Shown here in pieces: positions 28,367-37,218 of a DNA stretch of 64,000 nt. The notes under the pieces are model-generated. The model made no database searches, was not told the DNA's origin, and saw only the letters and a program-made list of their open reading frames with translations. Source of the DNA: Rhodospirillaceae bacterium (lineage in GTDB: Bacteria > Pseudomonadota > Alphaproteobacteria > Rhodospirillales > Rhodospirillaceae); the NCBI GenBank assembly GCA_029243545.1, contig JAQWRV010000030.1, positions 1-64,000 on the forward strand, read 5' to 3'. Made by a program: the position numbers and the translations under genes. Every line of letters begins with the position of its first letter. The first letter of the stretch is position 1.

Positions 28367-29716
28367 CTACTCCGCCCTCTTGAGGAGAAGAAACCGCTGC
28401 CCATCATAGGAGTCCCAACTGGCGCGGGATCCCGGACTTTTCACGTAGTCGCCTTCAAACATCACGCGAGGCGGCCCGACCTTTAGAGTCTCTCCGTAGA
28501 TGATCTCCATCGCCATACGTTTGTCTTCGTTTCTATAGAAAAGGTCATTGCTCCCGGGCGGCCAAACTAATTCGACGCCTCCTTCGGACGTGACCTGTTT
28601 TTTGGGAAGTGATTCCGGAAAGGCCCTGAGCACGACCTCGTACCTTCCTGTCTCCTTGGAGGTATGAGCCAGCCACTTGCCATCCTGCGAAAACCCAATG
28701 CCCCCCTCCAAATAGGGCGTTTGCAAGAATGGCCATGGGTCTCCATCTCCTTCGAAGGGGAGCATCCAGATATCCCGATAGGTATCCGGATGAATCTCAT
28801 AAAAGGAGAGTATATTACCGTCGGGAGCCCACTTTTGCGGCCCATGGTTATGCTCACCAAAGGTCAAACGGTCTGCCTCTCCGCTTCCATCAGCCGCTTG
28901 CCAGTACACTTCATGTCCGTCAAAAAAGGCACGCTCGCCGCCCACTAATTCCCGGTGCCGATCTGAACTGTAAAGAATGCGTGTTCCGTCGGGGCTCCAC
29001 AGCGGAAACCGGTTCGTCCCTTCATGAGTGAGTTGCCGCAAGCCCCCGGATTCGACGTCCACAATCCAGATGTCCGGTTTGTCGAGATGCACTTCTACGG
29101 CAATCCTCTTACCGTCCGGTGATATGCGAGGCAGATAGTAGTGACGTGGTGGAACTGGAATGCTCTCTTCTCGGCCCTGACGATCCACCCAAACCAAAAG
29201 TCGCTGCTCGAGACCGATTCTTCCCACAGTCGGCTGAAATTTAAGCGTCGGATCGTGAAGCGCTGCAGAGTTCATCGTCAATGCCGTATCACGGGAAGGA
29301 AACCCGTTCCGCTGCAGTACATAGGCTAAGACTGACAGCTGCTCCTCCGTTGAAACTGAACCCACGACCCCCGGAGGCATCGTTTCAATCGTTTCGGCCA
29401 ACAGCCCACCCACGTGAAATCCTGTCCATGTGGAACTCCCTGCCTGTAAGGCTTTCCCTCCCCACTTTTCAACGAATTCAGTCCCAATGAGCGCGGTAGA
29501 CGTCCCACGCATCAGGTCGACCCCATGACATGAGCCGCACTGGGCTTCATATATTTTTTTACCTGCCGTCGCCTGCTCCTCGGCATAGATGCCCTGACCG
29601 GATGCTTGCTGATCTGCATTCGCAGCTTGAATGAAAAGCAAACAGATCAGTAGTGGCGCCACGTAACTGGCAGCAGATCCAGTATAGATGCGCTTCAAAA
29701 AACCTTTATAGATCAC
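28367..29716 (-). CDS. Exported cytochrome c fused to a WD40/TolB-like beta-propeller
   Basis: The 449-residue protein (GTG start, GGAGA before it) has a membrane-spanning signal at about 17-34. A mono-heme cytochrome c domain follows at about 45-140: CGSCH at 60-64, with Met113 of TMPPG as likely axial ligand. From about 160 onward come PD40/TolB-type repeats: RISPDGKRIAVEV, PLWSPDGTRILYSSD, KWAPDGNILSFYE and GFSQDGKWLAHTS. The propeller may bind a partner enzyme or a substrate while the heme moves electrons. It could be the acceptor for one of the periplasmic oxidases next to it, which is inference. It lies 56 nt behind an MFS transporter on the same strand. Confidence 0.87.
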   Translation of the reverse strand: MIYKGFLKRIYTGSAASYVAPLLICLLFIQAANADQQASGQGIYAEEQATAGKKIYEAQCGSCHGVDLMRGTSTALIGTEFVEKWGGKALQAGSSTWTGFHVGGLLAETIETMPPGVVGSVSTEEQLSVLAYVLQRNGFPSRDTALTMNSAALHDPTLKFQPTVGRIGLEQRLLVWVDRQGREESIPVPPRHYYLPRISPDGKRIAVEVHLDKPDIWIVDVESGGLRQLTHEGTNRFPLWSPDGTRILYSSDRHRELVGGERAFFDGHEVYWQAADGSGEADRLTFGEHNHGPQKWAPDGNILSFYEIHPDTYRDIWMLPFEGDGDPWPFLQTPYLEGGIGFSQDGKWLAHTSKETGRYEVVLRAFPESLPKKQVTSEGGVELVWPPGSNDLFYRNEDKRMAMEIIYGETLKVGPPRVMFEGDYVKSPGSRASWDSYDGQRFLLLKRAE

Positions 29717-29772
29717 ACCGTCTCCTATTTTTCAGTTCAGCAACTAAATCACAGGTCTTCAAAGAAATTTGG

Positions 29773-31128
29773 TCAGCTTCTTACCAAAGTATACGACAAG
29801 GCGTTGTAGCCGCGTCGGCAGATGAGCAATGCCGCTATTGAAGCCGGCAGCATGATCAGTGCAGCGAGCCCGATGGACCACTTAATCTCATCGGGATTGC
29901 CAACAACGTAGTCAGAAAATACGCCGATAACGGCCGGGCCAACTGCCAATCCCAGTGTATTGCCCACAAACAAATACAACCCTGTAACGATACCTCGCAT
30001 TTGGTTGGGCGTAGCAATTTGCAAAGAAGCCGCCGCCGGAGCCAACGGAAATTTCCAGCAAAAGGTCATTACCATCACCACACCAACCGCAATCTGGTAT
30101 TGCGAAATAAAGGGAATGCTTGTCGCCAGAAGAAAAAGCGGTATGGCCGGCCAAAACGCCACCCGCAATTTGGCATCCTTCTGCCCCTTACGCTCAAAAT
30201 GATCAGATAAGAAACCCGCCAGCAACGTACCCGCCCCACCGAAAACGATGACCTGGGCCCCGTAGATATAGGCAATTTGGCTGCGCTCCACGGCAAAGGT
30301 GCGCACAAAATACTCAATCGCCCAAAAAGAGAACCCGTAGGTGAAGGCTAGATAAAGACCGAAGCCGGCGAAGTGGGCTAAGTAGAATTTCTTGTTCATA
30401 AGCAGAAAAGAGGCGACTTCGGACAGTGATGGCGCAGCTGAGTCTGTTTTCGACGCATCTTGAACGACCTTGTTGCGTCTTACCGGCTCTCGAAACGTGA
30501 GAACAAGGCAGGAAAATAAAATACCTGGTGCGCCGACAACAATGAAAGCGAACTGCCAAGATTTGACTTCACCAACGACGGGCAAAATGATCTGGCCCGC
30601 TTGATCAAAGAAGGCGATGGCCGCACCACCAAGCAGAAATGCCAAACCGGTCCCGATTGAAGCCCCCGATAGATAAACACTCACCGCAAGACCGAGCCGC
30701 TCGCGGGGGAAATAGTCGGACAGAATCGATAAGGCTGCGGGTGAGAGCGTCGCCTCCCCTACGCCCACACCGACACGTGCGAAAAAGAGCTGAAAAAAGT
30801 TCTTTGCAAAACCGCAGGCGACGGTCATGCAGCTCCAAACGAACACACCGACAGCGATAATGCCCCGCCTATTTCCTTTGTCGATCAAGCGGCCAATAGG
30901 AATGCCCAAAAACGTATAGAGAAAGACGAAAGCAAACCCGCCGAGCAAGCTCACCTGCGTATCTGTTATGTGGAGGTCGTTCTGAATCGGACCAATCAGT
31001 AGCCCAACGATCTGGCGGTCGATGAACGCAATTACAAACGCAATATTTAGAACGCCGGTGACATACCAGGCGCGGTACGGGCTGGGCCAGGGAGAATTAA
31101 TTTCGTCCGTGGTCTTTGACTTTACCAT
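29773..31128 (-). CDS. MFS transporter, Spinster-like group
   Basis: This 451-residue protein has about twelve transmembrane segments. The N-terminal half carries IAFIDRQIVGLLIGPIQNDL, GIPIGRLIDKGNRRG between helices 2 and 3, and RVGVGVGEATLSPAALS, the pattern of the Spinster/sugar-phosphate-like MFS group common in catabolic clusters of proteobacteria. Between helices 6 and 7 a polar loop reads EPVRRNKVVQDASKTDSAAP. Direction and substrate cannot be told from sequence. It precedes the cytochrome c/propeller gene, probably in one operon, and is divergent from the broken LysR gene, which may once have regulated it. Confidence 0.87.
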   Translation of the reverse strand: MVKSKTTDEINSPWPSPYRAWYVTGVLNIAFVIAFIDRQIVGLLIGPIQNDLHITDTQVSLLGGFAFVFLYTFLGIPIGRLIDKGNRRGIIAVGVFVWSCMTVACGFAKNFFQLFFARVGVGVGEATLSPAALSILSDYFPRERLGLAVSVYLSGASIGTGLAFLLGGAAIAFFDQAGQIILPVVGEVKSWQFAFIVVGAPGILFSCLVLTFREPVRRNKVVQDASKTDSAAPSLSEVASFLLMNKKFYLAHFAGFGLYLAFTYGFSFWAIEYFVRTFAVERSQIAYIYGAQVIVFGGAGTLLAGFLSDHFERKGQKDAKLRVAFWPAIPLFLLATSIPFISQYQIAVGVVMVMTFCWKFPLAPAAASLQIATPNQMRGIVTGLYLFVGNTLGLAVGPAVIGVFSDYVVGNPDEIKWSIGLAALIMLPASIAALLICRRGYNALSYTLVRS

Positions 31129-31391
31129 CGACGCAACTTTTCCAAACGGAGCCCAAGTCCCACGATCTTTGTTTCCCTTGTCGATCTGTGGTCACGTCGC
31201 AACAGATCACTAGTACCCCGGATAATCATCCGACGAATCACTCGATGGATAAACTAACATTAGCTCTCACTATGCCGGATGTGTCCTATTTGGGATTGAG
31301 GTGTACTTCACTATCTGCCTGCGCAATGTTGTGGGCCACTTTTAGTGGCTGCGAACCGGCCATTAAACATAGGTAGTGTTTTAGGTGGATC

Positions 31392-32296
31392 ATGAACATC
31401 AACCAAATTCGTTATTTTATTACGGTCGTAGATTGCGGCAGCTTTAACGCCGCTTCTGACGTGCTCGCACTGAGTCAGCCAGCTCTATCGAACAGTATCA
31501 GGACTCTGGAAGAGTCATTACAAGTTTAATTGCTAGAACGCGGTAAGCAAGGTGTGCTGCCGACAGCGTATGGCAAGGTCCTTTATGACTATTTCAAGTC
31601 TGCGTTGGAGTCCGTACAGCGCGGACGTCAAGAAGTTGAATTCATGCGTGACGGATCAAAAGGTCATGTAAATATTGGTGCTCCAACAGGTATGATTGAT
31701 TTGTTTTTAACGAACATTATCGAGCAAATGGTTTCGAAGGCGCGCGGAATAACTTTTGACATACGGTACGGCTATCTTGACAACCTCTTGCAGGCTCTTC
31801 GGCACGGTGAAGTGGACTTCTTACTGACACCTTATTGGCAGGAAACGCTACTGGCGGATGATCTTGAAATTGAGAAAATGACAGACATAAATGTCTCCAT
31901 CTACGCCAGAGGCAGCCATCCCTTGGCACAAAAAAGAATGTCACCCTGAATGACTTAACGGAAGCGGACTGGATATTGGCGGAATCCGAAGGAATGCAGG
32001 CATTTCGCCAAGACTTGTTTGGTACTGCACATGCGCGCCACTTAAATTGCATTGTGACCCATAATCACCCGCCATTCATGATCAACATGTTAGAAAAGCT
32101 CGACCTGCTGTCGATTATGCCTGATTACACAGTGGAGCACCTGACGACACATGGATCGCTAAAGAAAGTAGAGTATCCGTCGTTCCGACCGTCCCTTTCT
32201 GCGGGGCTGATTCAGCTTACAGGGCGTCATATCACACCATCAATGCTGCTCTTCGCTGACACAACGCGAGAATACATGCGAAGCGTTACCCGCTAA
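31392..32296 (+). pseudogene. LysR-family regulator, disrupted by a stop codon and a frameshift
   Basis: From the ATG at 31392 (AGGTGG just before it) the reading gives a LysR winged-helix start: MNINQIRYFITVVDCGSFN, then ALSQPALSNSIRTLEESLQV. A TAA at 31527-31529 interrupts it where family members continue with LLERG. The same frame then runs on to 31949 as the effector domain (NIGAPTGMIDLFLTNIIEQM). A second lesion lies in the A run 31930-31935: adding one A restores KKNVTLNDLTEADWILAESEGMQAF and the frame to the TAA at 32296. The intact protein would have had about 301 residues, normal for LysR. Two independent lesions argue for real decay rather than one sequencing error. It is not one of the intact regulators. 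Confidence 0.88.
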
Positions 32297-32337
32297 CATC
32301 GTGCATTGCTGAAAATTTGTGCGCGGTAAAGCGCCTC

Positions 32338-33597
32338 TTAGGCATTAGCCGCTAAAACGCCTTCTGCAGCGACAAGCGCTTGTCCCGGTGAATCTATTTT
32401 CTGAAAAGAACCGAGTGTCTGCTCTAAGGAAACCAAAAACCGCCTCACCGAAGCCGGCCGCGCTGTTGCACCCATGAGACCAACACGCCAAACTTTTCCA
32501 GCAAGCTCTCCTAGGCCGGCTCCAATCTCAATATCGAAATTTTGCAGCAAGCCCCGTCGAACAGCGGCTTCTTCCAAACCATCCGGTATGCAGACTGTAT
32601 TTAACTGCGGCAATGCCTGAGGTTTCTTAACATGCCGTTTTAGACCTAACGCATTTAGACCGGCCCACAAGGCATCATGCATCGCTGCATGCCGGGACCA
32701 ACTGGCTTCCAGTCCTTCCTCTAAGAGCATGGTTAGAGCTTCATGCAACCCGTACATAGCATTTACAGGAGCTGTGTGATGATAAGTACGGCCACCGGCA
32801 CCATCCCAGTACGACATCACAAGGCCTAGATCCATAAACCAACTCTGGACAGGCTGTTTTCGATTTTTAATGCGGTGGGCTGCGCGTTCACCGATTGTGA
32901 GTGGTGATAATCCAGGCGGACAGGATAGACATTTTTGCGTACCTGAATACATCGCGTCTGCACCCCAAGCATCAACTTCAACCGGGATACCACCAAGTGA
33001 CGTTACGGCATCAACAACGGATAAAGCGTTATGAGCAGAAGCAATTTTACAGAGCGCAGCAACATCTGATTGTACGCCGGTCGATGTCTCAGCGTGCACA
33101 AAAGCCAATAAAGATGCTTTGGGGTTGCCTTTAAAGGCGTCCTCCACACGTGATGGATCAACCGCATCCCCCCAAGATTGTTCAATGACAACGGTTTCAG
33201 CGCCGCAACGCTGCGCAATGTCGGCCATACGGCCTCCGAAAGCCCCATTGACGCAAATGATTGCAGTATCTCCAGGTTCCAGGAGATTCACCAAACACGT
33301 TTCCATGCCGACAGAGCCTGGTGCGGATAGGGGAATGGTAAGTGCATTCTCGGTGCGAAAGACGCTGCGGAGCATCGTCTTTATTTCTTCCATAATGGAG
33401 CCGAAGACTGGATCGAGATGTCCGATCGTTGGCCGGGCCATTGCGTGAAGCACACGTGTGTGGACATTTGATGGGCCTGGCCCCATCAGCAGGCGATGAG
33501 GAGGGAAGGTTCTTTTTTGCACGATGATTGAGTCTTTCGTCTTTAAGATCACAGCGTCCCGCAAAGGACAATCTCTACCGTCCCCTATTGGGATCAT
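32338..33597 (-). CDS. Class V aminotransferase, alanine-glyoxylate/serine-pyruvate type
   Basis: This 419-residue PLP enzyme has the class V landmarks of the AGT/serine-glyoxylate group: LMGPGPSNVHTRVLHAMARPTIGH near the start, SAPGSVGMETCLVNLLEPGD, HAETSTGV, VVDAVTSLGGIPVEVD and the PLP lysine in SGTQKCLSCPPG. The first 33 residues before FPPHRLLMGPGPS are not conserved in the family, so the real start may lie inside (for example the GTG coding V26). It transfers amino groups between alanine or serine and glyoxylate or a related oxo-acid. It lies on the same strand as the PhyH-type dioxygenase, 34 nt behind it, and may use a 2-oxo product of that enzyme. Confidence 0.88.
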   Translation of the reverse strand: MIPIGDGRDCPLRDAVILKTKDSIIVQKRTFPPHRLLMGPGPSNVHTRVLHAMARPTIGHLDPVFGSIMEEIKTMLRSVFRTENALTIPLSAPGSVGMETCLVNLLEPGDTAIICVNGAFGGRMADIAQRCGAETVVIEQSWGDAVDPSRVEDAFKGNPKASLLAFVHAETSTGVQSDVAALCKIASAHNALSVVDAVTSLGGIPVEVDAWGADAMYSGTQKCLSCPPGLSPLTIGERAAHRIKNRKQPVQSWFMDLGLVMSYWDGAGGRTYHHTAPVNAMYGLHEALTMLLEEGLEASWSRHAAMHDALWAGLNALGLKRHVKKPQALPQLNTVCIPDGLEEAAVRRGLLQNFDIEIGAGLGELAGKVWRVGLMGATARPASVRRFLVSLEQTLGSFQKIDSPGQALVAAEGVLAANA

Positions 33598-33631
33598 TAG
33601 GTTGTAGATACCTTAGTTCGGCAGATTACAA

Positions 33632-34558
33632 CTAAGATGAAGGATTTTTCCATACGACTGGAAATATGGACTCTTCCGTAACGGGCTGGCCGGGAGTCAT
33701 CTCGTCCAGTGGCATGCCTGGCGTGTTTATGCATTCGGGTCGCGGGTCCCAAATTATATCGTCACCGAACCAACGCGTGCTGAAGGCGATTCTTGATTGG
33801 GTTGGATGCGAGTTTGCACCAGCGCCGTGGTACATCCGTGGATGCAATATAACGACGTCGCCTGGCTCCATGTCGTAGGTCATGAACCGGACGTCCGGAT
33901 CGCCGCGCCGCTGTTCCCAATCATAGAATACCGCCCGGCCGTCAGGCTGGCCTAACATTTTTGCATTGAACGTATTGGGCCAGGGCTCTTTGCCAAAGTC
34001 TTGTGTGTGGCTCCCAGCGACATATTCCAGGCTGCTCAGCTCTGCGCTGACGGGAAGCAAGGGCATCCACATTGTCGGAACATGAGCACCGCGAACCGGC
34101 CAAGCCGACTCATCTGAATGCCAGTAGGTCTTGGTCTCGCAATTCGGTTCCTTCATGAACATGGCATCGATGAAAAAACGTATGGTGTCGGAGCCGATAA
34201 CGCGGCCGATCACTTCTGCCGCCGGCGACTCAAGGGCAAATTCTCTATATTCGGGCACCCACCATCGCATGTACTTACAGCGGACAAACCCCGCGCCCTG
34301 CTCTGTATAAACTTTACGCCGGTCAGCATCCTCGCTTCTATTGGACGCGATTTCGGCTTCGAGGTTTGCGTCCTTTTCAAGAAACTCGAGCGGAAGATCG
34401 TATAAGTCAGCCGGGCTCATTGTTTGGATTCGTTCCCAAGCGGTCAGCAAGAGATTGATCCAATCGGCATCGAAAACGCCTTTGATAAGCACCACACCAT
34501 CGCGCTCGTACGTTTGCTGATGTATTGCCTGAATATCAATAAGGGGGCTTTTATTCAC
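33632..34558 (-). CDS. Phytanoyl-CoA dioxygenase (PhyH) family Fe(II)/2-oxoglutarate oxygenase
   Basis: I prefer the GTG at 34558 because AAAAGG lies 8 nt before it. A longer TTG reading to 34621 lacks a ribosome binding site and would start inside an inverted repeat. The 308-residue protein has the double-stranded beta-helix metal triad: WHSDES (His and Asp of HxD) and the distal His in RMYHGAGAN, then Arg in RIAFSTRW for the 2-oxoglutarate carboxylate. PhyH enzymes hydroxylate unactivated carbons of CoA esters or free small molecules. The VPTMWMPLLPVSAELSSLEYVAGSH stretch is a typical core. It is followed by the class V aminotransferase and is divergent from a bicupin gene. Confidence 0.87.
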   Translation of the reverse strand: MNKSPLIDIQAIHQQTYERDGVVLIKGVFDADWINLLLTAWERIQTMSPADLYDLPLEFLEKDANLEAEIASNRSEDADRRKVYTEQGAGFVRCKYMRWWVPEYREFALESPAAEVIGRVIGSDTIRFFIDAMFMKEPNCETKTYWHSDESAWPVRGAHVPTMWMPLLPVSAELSSLEYVAGSHTQDFGKEPWPNTFNAKMLGQPDGRAVFYDWEQRRGDPDVRFMTYDMEPGDVVILHPRMYHGAGANSHPTQSRIAFSTRWFGDDIIWDPRPECINTPGMPLDEMTPGQPVTEESIFPVVWKNPSS

Positions 34559-34599
34559 GCCAACTACCTTTTGGTAGACCTTCGCCGAAGTTAACTTGG

Positions 34600-34635
34600 G
34601 CTGCTCAGTATCTCTTACCAAAAATACTGAGCAGC
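34600..34635. repeat. Perfect 12-bp inverted repeat in the PhyH/bicupin divergent region
   Basis: GCTGCTCAGTAT (34600-34611) and its exact reverse complement ATACTGAGCAGC (34624-34635) are separated by 12 bases. There is no T run, so this is not a simple terminator. It lies 42 nt upstream of my PhyH start and 120 nt from the bicupin start. It would serve as an operator for a dimeric regulator or as an RNA hairpin in the PhyH leader. Confidence 0.7.
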
Positions 34636-34755
34636 ATTTATCTAATCATTATCGTCGATGAGCGACAAGTTCGGCGTTTTGATGAGTCCATACGAATTGC
34701 AAATGCAACGGGTTATGCACTTGTATGTTGAGAAAGATTTGAACAACAATAAAGA

Positions 34756-35502
34756 ATGAAGACGGATCAAGCCTTTATAGACTCTGATAGCGTTCCGTGG
34801 ACAAGCGTGAACGAGAATATTTCTATGAAGCTGTTGAACGGGCTAGCGGACAGCGGGCCCTACACAGCCATACTGAAATCTGAGCCCCGCCCGCCCGATC
34901 CTCATCGCGGCCAATATCATGCCGTGGACGAAGAATTCTATTGTCTTGGCGGGCTATTTACGTTCGACGGAACACACTGGTTCCGCAAGGGATCCTATGT
35001 TCACTTCCCTCCGCATTATGTTCACGGCGCGCGCGTGCATGTGGAACAGGGATATTTGCTTTACCTGCGTATAAGCGGAACGGTCACAACCGACTTCGTC
35101 GAAAAACCAACGAGTAGTTCTCCTTATCTCTTGGAAGGTGCCACCTCATGCATGGAACACACGGTGCATCAGCGCGTTTCCTTGAGAGGCAGAAACGTTA
35201 ACACGCACGGTGGTTCCGGTCTGAAGTCGAGACTGCTAAAGGTTCATCCGCACACAGGGGAAGGAACGACTCTACTGAATTGGGCATCACACACTTCTGC
35301 CCGCCGCATTTCTCTAGTAAGTGAAAAAGAACTCGAGATCTTCGTCCTATCGGGCAAGTTTGAAAGTGAACCAGGCAAGATGCTCCAGCAGGATTCTTAC
35401 GCATTCCTGTCCGGAGAGACTGTCGAAGTTCCGCTGTGTGCTGAATCGGCAGGCAGAGTCCTTGTCAGCCATGGTTCGACGTTAAACGTCGACGTGGAAT
35501 AG
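34756..35502 (+). CDS. Bicupin protein
   Basis: This 248-residue cytosolic protein, with no signal peptide, reads as two cupin barrels. The first, about 20-115, has HAVDEEFYCLGGLFTFDGTHW and FPPHYVHGA, which offer His and Glu metal ligands. The second, about 150-245, has LKVHPHTGEGTTLLNW and ELEIFVLSGKFE with fewer possible ligands. The length and order recall DUF4437 or ChrR-like cupins. Such proteins may be dioxygenases, isomerases or sensors. The ribosome binding site is weak (AAAGA). It is divergent from the PhyH dioxygenase, and a LacI-type operator lies 29 nt downstream of its stop, before FAD oxidase copy 3. Function unknown. Confidence 0.75.
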   Translation: MKTDQAFIDSDSVPWTSVNENISMKLLNGLADSGPYTAILKSEPRPPDPHRGQYHAVDEEFYCLGGLFTFDGTHWFRKGSYVHFPPHYVHGARVHVEQGYLLYLRISGTVTTDFVEKPTSSSPYLLEGATSCMEHTVHQRVSLRGRNVNTHGGSGLKSRLLKVHPHTGEGTTLLNWASHTSARRISLVSEKELEIFVLSGKFESEPGKMLQQDSYAFLSGETVEVPLCAESAGRVLVSHGSTLNVDVE

Positions 35503-35531
35503 TCGAAATCGCTAGAGATACACGCCATTAC

Positions 35532-35545
35532 TGTAAGCGTATTCA
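35532..35545. promoter_or_regulatory. LacI-type operator, FAD-oxidase copy 3 (primary site)
   Basis: TGTAAGCGTATTCA differs from the unit 1 site at one base. It ends 167 nt before the chosen FAD oxidase ATG at 35713 and 29 nt after the bicupin stop. Confidence 0.78.
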
Positions 35546-35643
35546 TACACATGCATGATTCCCAATTTTTGTCTAGATATCGTGTTATAACAGTGGATTA
35601 GGTTTTATATAGATGATAAATATCCTGCCATATAAGATAATAA

Positions 35644-35657
35644 TGTATTCGGTATCA
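35644..35657. promoter_or_regulatory. Second LacI-type site, FAD-oxidase copy 3
   Basis: TGTATTCGGTATCA keeps TGTAT.CG.TA.CA of the other second sites. Its centre is 112 bp from the primary site and it ends 55 nt before the start codon. Confidence 0.55.
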
Positions 35658-35712
35658 CTAGAAGACTTTAAGCGTTCAAATAATCTTGGCCGATCGAAAC
35701 GAAGGACGTGAC

Positions 35713-37203
35713 ATGGGACTATCAGAAATGAAACGGCGCGACGTTTTAATGACGTCCCTAGGGGCAGCCGCCGCCGCATCGGTTCCCTATACAAAAGCCT
35801 CAGCGTCCGATGTCTCAGCTAACACTCTTAAAGGTGAGCAGACCGTCCTCACTAAAGCTGAGCTCAAGGAGTTTGGCGACAGTTTGCGCGGTAAGCTGCT
35901 GCTCCCTTCCAGCGATGGCTACGATCAGGCCCGCAAGATCTGGAACGGTATGTGGAATGACAAGCGCCCAGCTCTAGTGGCGCGCTGCTCCGGTATCAAA
36001 GACGTTTTGAATGCTGTGAAATTCGCCCGAACCCATGACTTGCTGGTGGCTCTGCGTGGTGGCGGCCATAGCATTTCCGGTAAATCCATCTGCGAAGGCG
36101 GCATGGTTATCGACATGTCCCCCATGGACAGTGTGCATGTGGACCCGTTCGAAAAAACCGCCCGTGTCGAACCCGGCGTTTTGTTGGGCGCTCTTGATCG
36201 TGCGTCACAGCATTTTGGCCTGGCCACCACGGCTGGGGTTGTGTCCCATACGGGCGCTGCCGGGCTGACTCTCGGCGGCGGCATAGGGCGGTTACAGCGT
36301 AAACATGGCCTGACGATTGACAATTTGATATCCGCCGACGTCATCACGCCGGATGGACGTTTTCTGCGCGCGAGCCAAGAGGACAATCAAGACCTGTTCT
36401 GGGGATTGCGCGGTGGCGGCGGAAACTTCGGCATTGTCACGTCATTCGAATATCAACTTCACCAGGTTGGACCCAAGGTTCTCAACGTCTCGTTCATGTA
36501 TCCGCTCAGCGACGCCAAAGACGTGCTCAACTTCTATTTCGATTTCAACATGAACACACCCGATGATCTCTATATCGGTGCGGGTTTGGTTATTCCGCCG
36601 GGTGAACCCGGGTTTGCGATGATTTCCGGGTGTTACTTCGGAGAGCTCGAGGAAGGGGAACGGCTTCTTGAACCACTGCGCAAGTTTGGCATTCCCATGT
36701 TCGGCAACATCGGTCCAATTGACTATGTGGATCTGCAAAGCCGGAATGACCGCAACAACGCGCACGGGCACTACTATTACGCAAAGTCAGGGTTCTTCAC
36801 GGATATAGAGACGGCCGTTGTCGATAACGCGGTGGATCGCTTCGCGGGCACGGCATCACGGCGCACACTTCTTCTCATTTCGCCTTTTGGCGGCGCCGTC
36901 GGCAGGGTCGCAGAGGACGCGACTGCCTTTTCCCATCGCGATACTCAATATCAAATTGAGATCAGCAGTGGTTGGGAGAACGCCGACTTCTCAGACGGCA
37001 ATGTTCAATGGTGCCGGCGTTATTGGGATGCGCTAGAACCGCTTACGTCAGGGGGCTTCTACGTCAACTTTTTGGTCGACCAGGGTCAACAGCAGGTCAA
37101 TGAGAACTATCGCGGCAACCACGACCGCCTGGTCGCTTTGAAGAACAAATACGATCCGACCAATTTTCTACGCTTAAACGCCAATATCAAGCCCACGATT
37201 TAA
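35713..37203 (+). CDS. Tat-exported FAD-linked oxidase, BBE/6-HDNO type (copy 3)
   Basis: I choose the ATG at 35713 (GAAGGA before it) because it aligns exactly with the starts of copies 1 and 2 and gives the same 496 residues; an in-frame TTG at 35686 adds nine. The signal is MKRRDVLMTSLGAAAAAS. RGGGHSISGKSICEGG, SHTGAAGLTLGGGIGRL and KYDPTNFLRLNANIKPTI show the same fold and covalent-FAD His. It is more diverged than copies 1 and 2 are from each other, mainly after residue 225, so it is probably an older duplicate with its own substrate preference. The LLM monooxygenase follows after 15 nt in the same transcript. Controlled by the LacI-type sites upstream (inference). Confidence 0.9.
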   Translation: MGLSEMKRRDVLMTSLGAAAAASVPYTKASASDVSANTLKGEQTVLTKAELKEFGDSLRGKLLLPSSDGYDQARKIWNGMWNDKRPALVARCSGIKDVLNAVKFARTHDLLVALRGGGHSISGKSICEGGMVIDMSPMDSVHVDPFEKTARVEPGVLLGALDRASQHFGLATTAGVVSHTGAAGLTLGGGIGRLQRKHGLTIDNLISADVITPDGRFLRASQEDNQDLFWGLRGGGGNFGIVTSFEYQLHQVGPKVLNVSFMYPLSDAKDVLNFYFDFNMNTPDDLYIGAGLVIPPGEPGFAMISGCYFGELEEGERLLEPLRKFGIPMFGNIGPIDYVDLQSRNDRNNAHGHYYYAKSGFFTDIETAVVDNAVDRFAGTASRRTLLLISPFGGAVGRVAEDATAFSHRDTQYQIEISSGWENADFSDGNVQWCRRYWDALEPLTSGGFYVNFLVDQGQQQVNENYRGNHDRLVALKNKYDPTNFLRLNANIKPTI

Positions 37204-37218
37204 CTTGGAGTTCAATTG

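Noticed and set aside
31530-31949. A separate 139-residue gene
   Set aside because: It begins with TTG directly after the TAA of the LysR reading, in the same frame, and its sequence is the continuation of that protein.
33632-34621. TTG at 34621 as the PhyH start
   Set aside because: It has no ribosome binding site and lies inside the 12-bp inverted repeat. The GTG at 34558 has AAAAGG at correct spacing.
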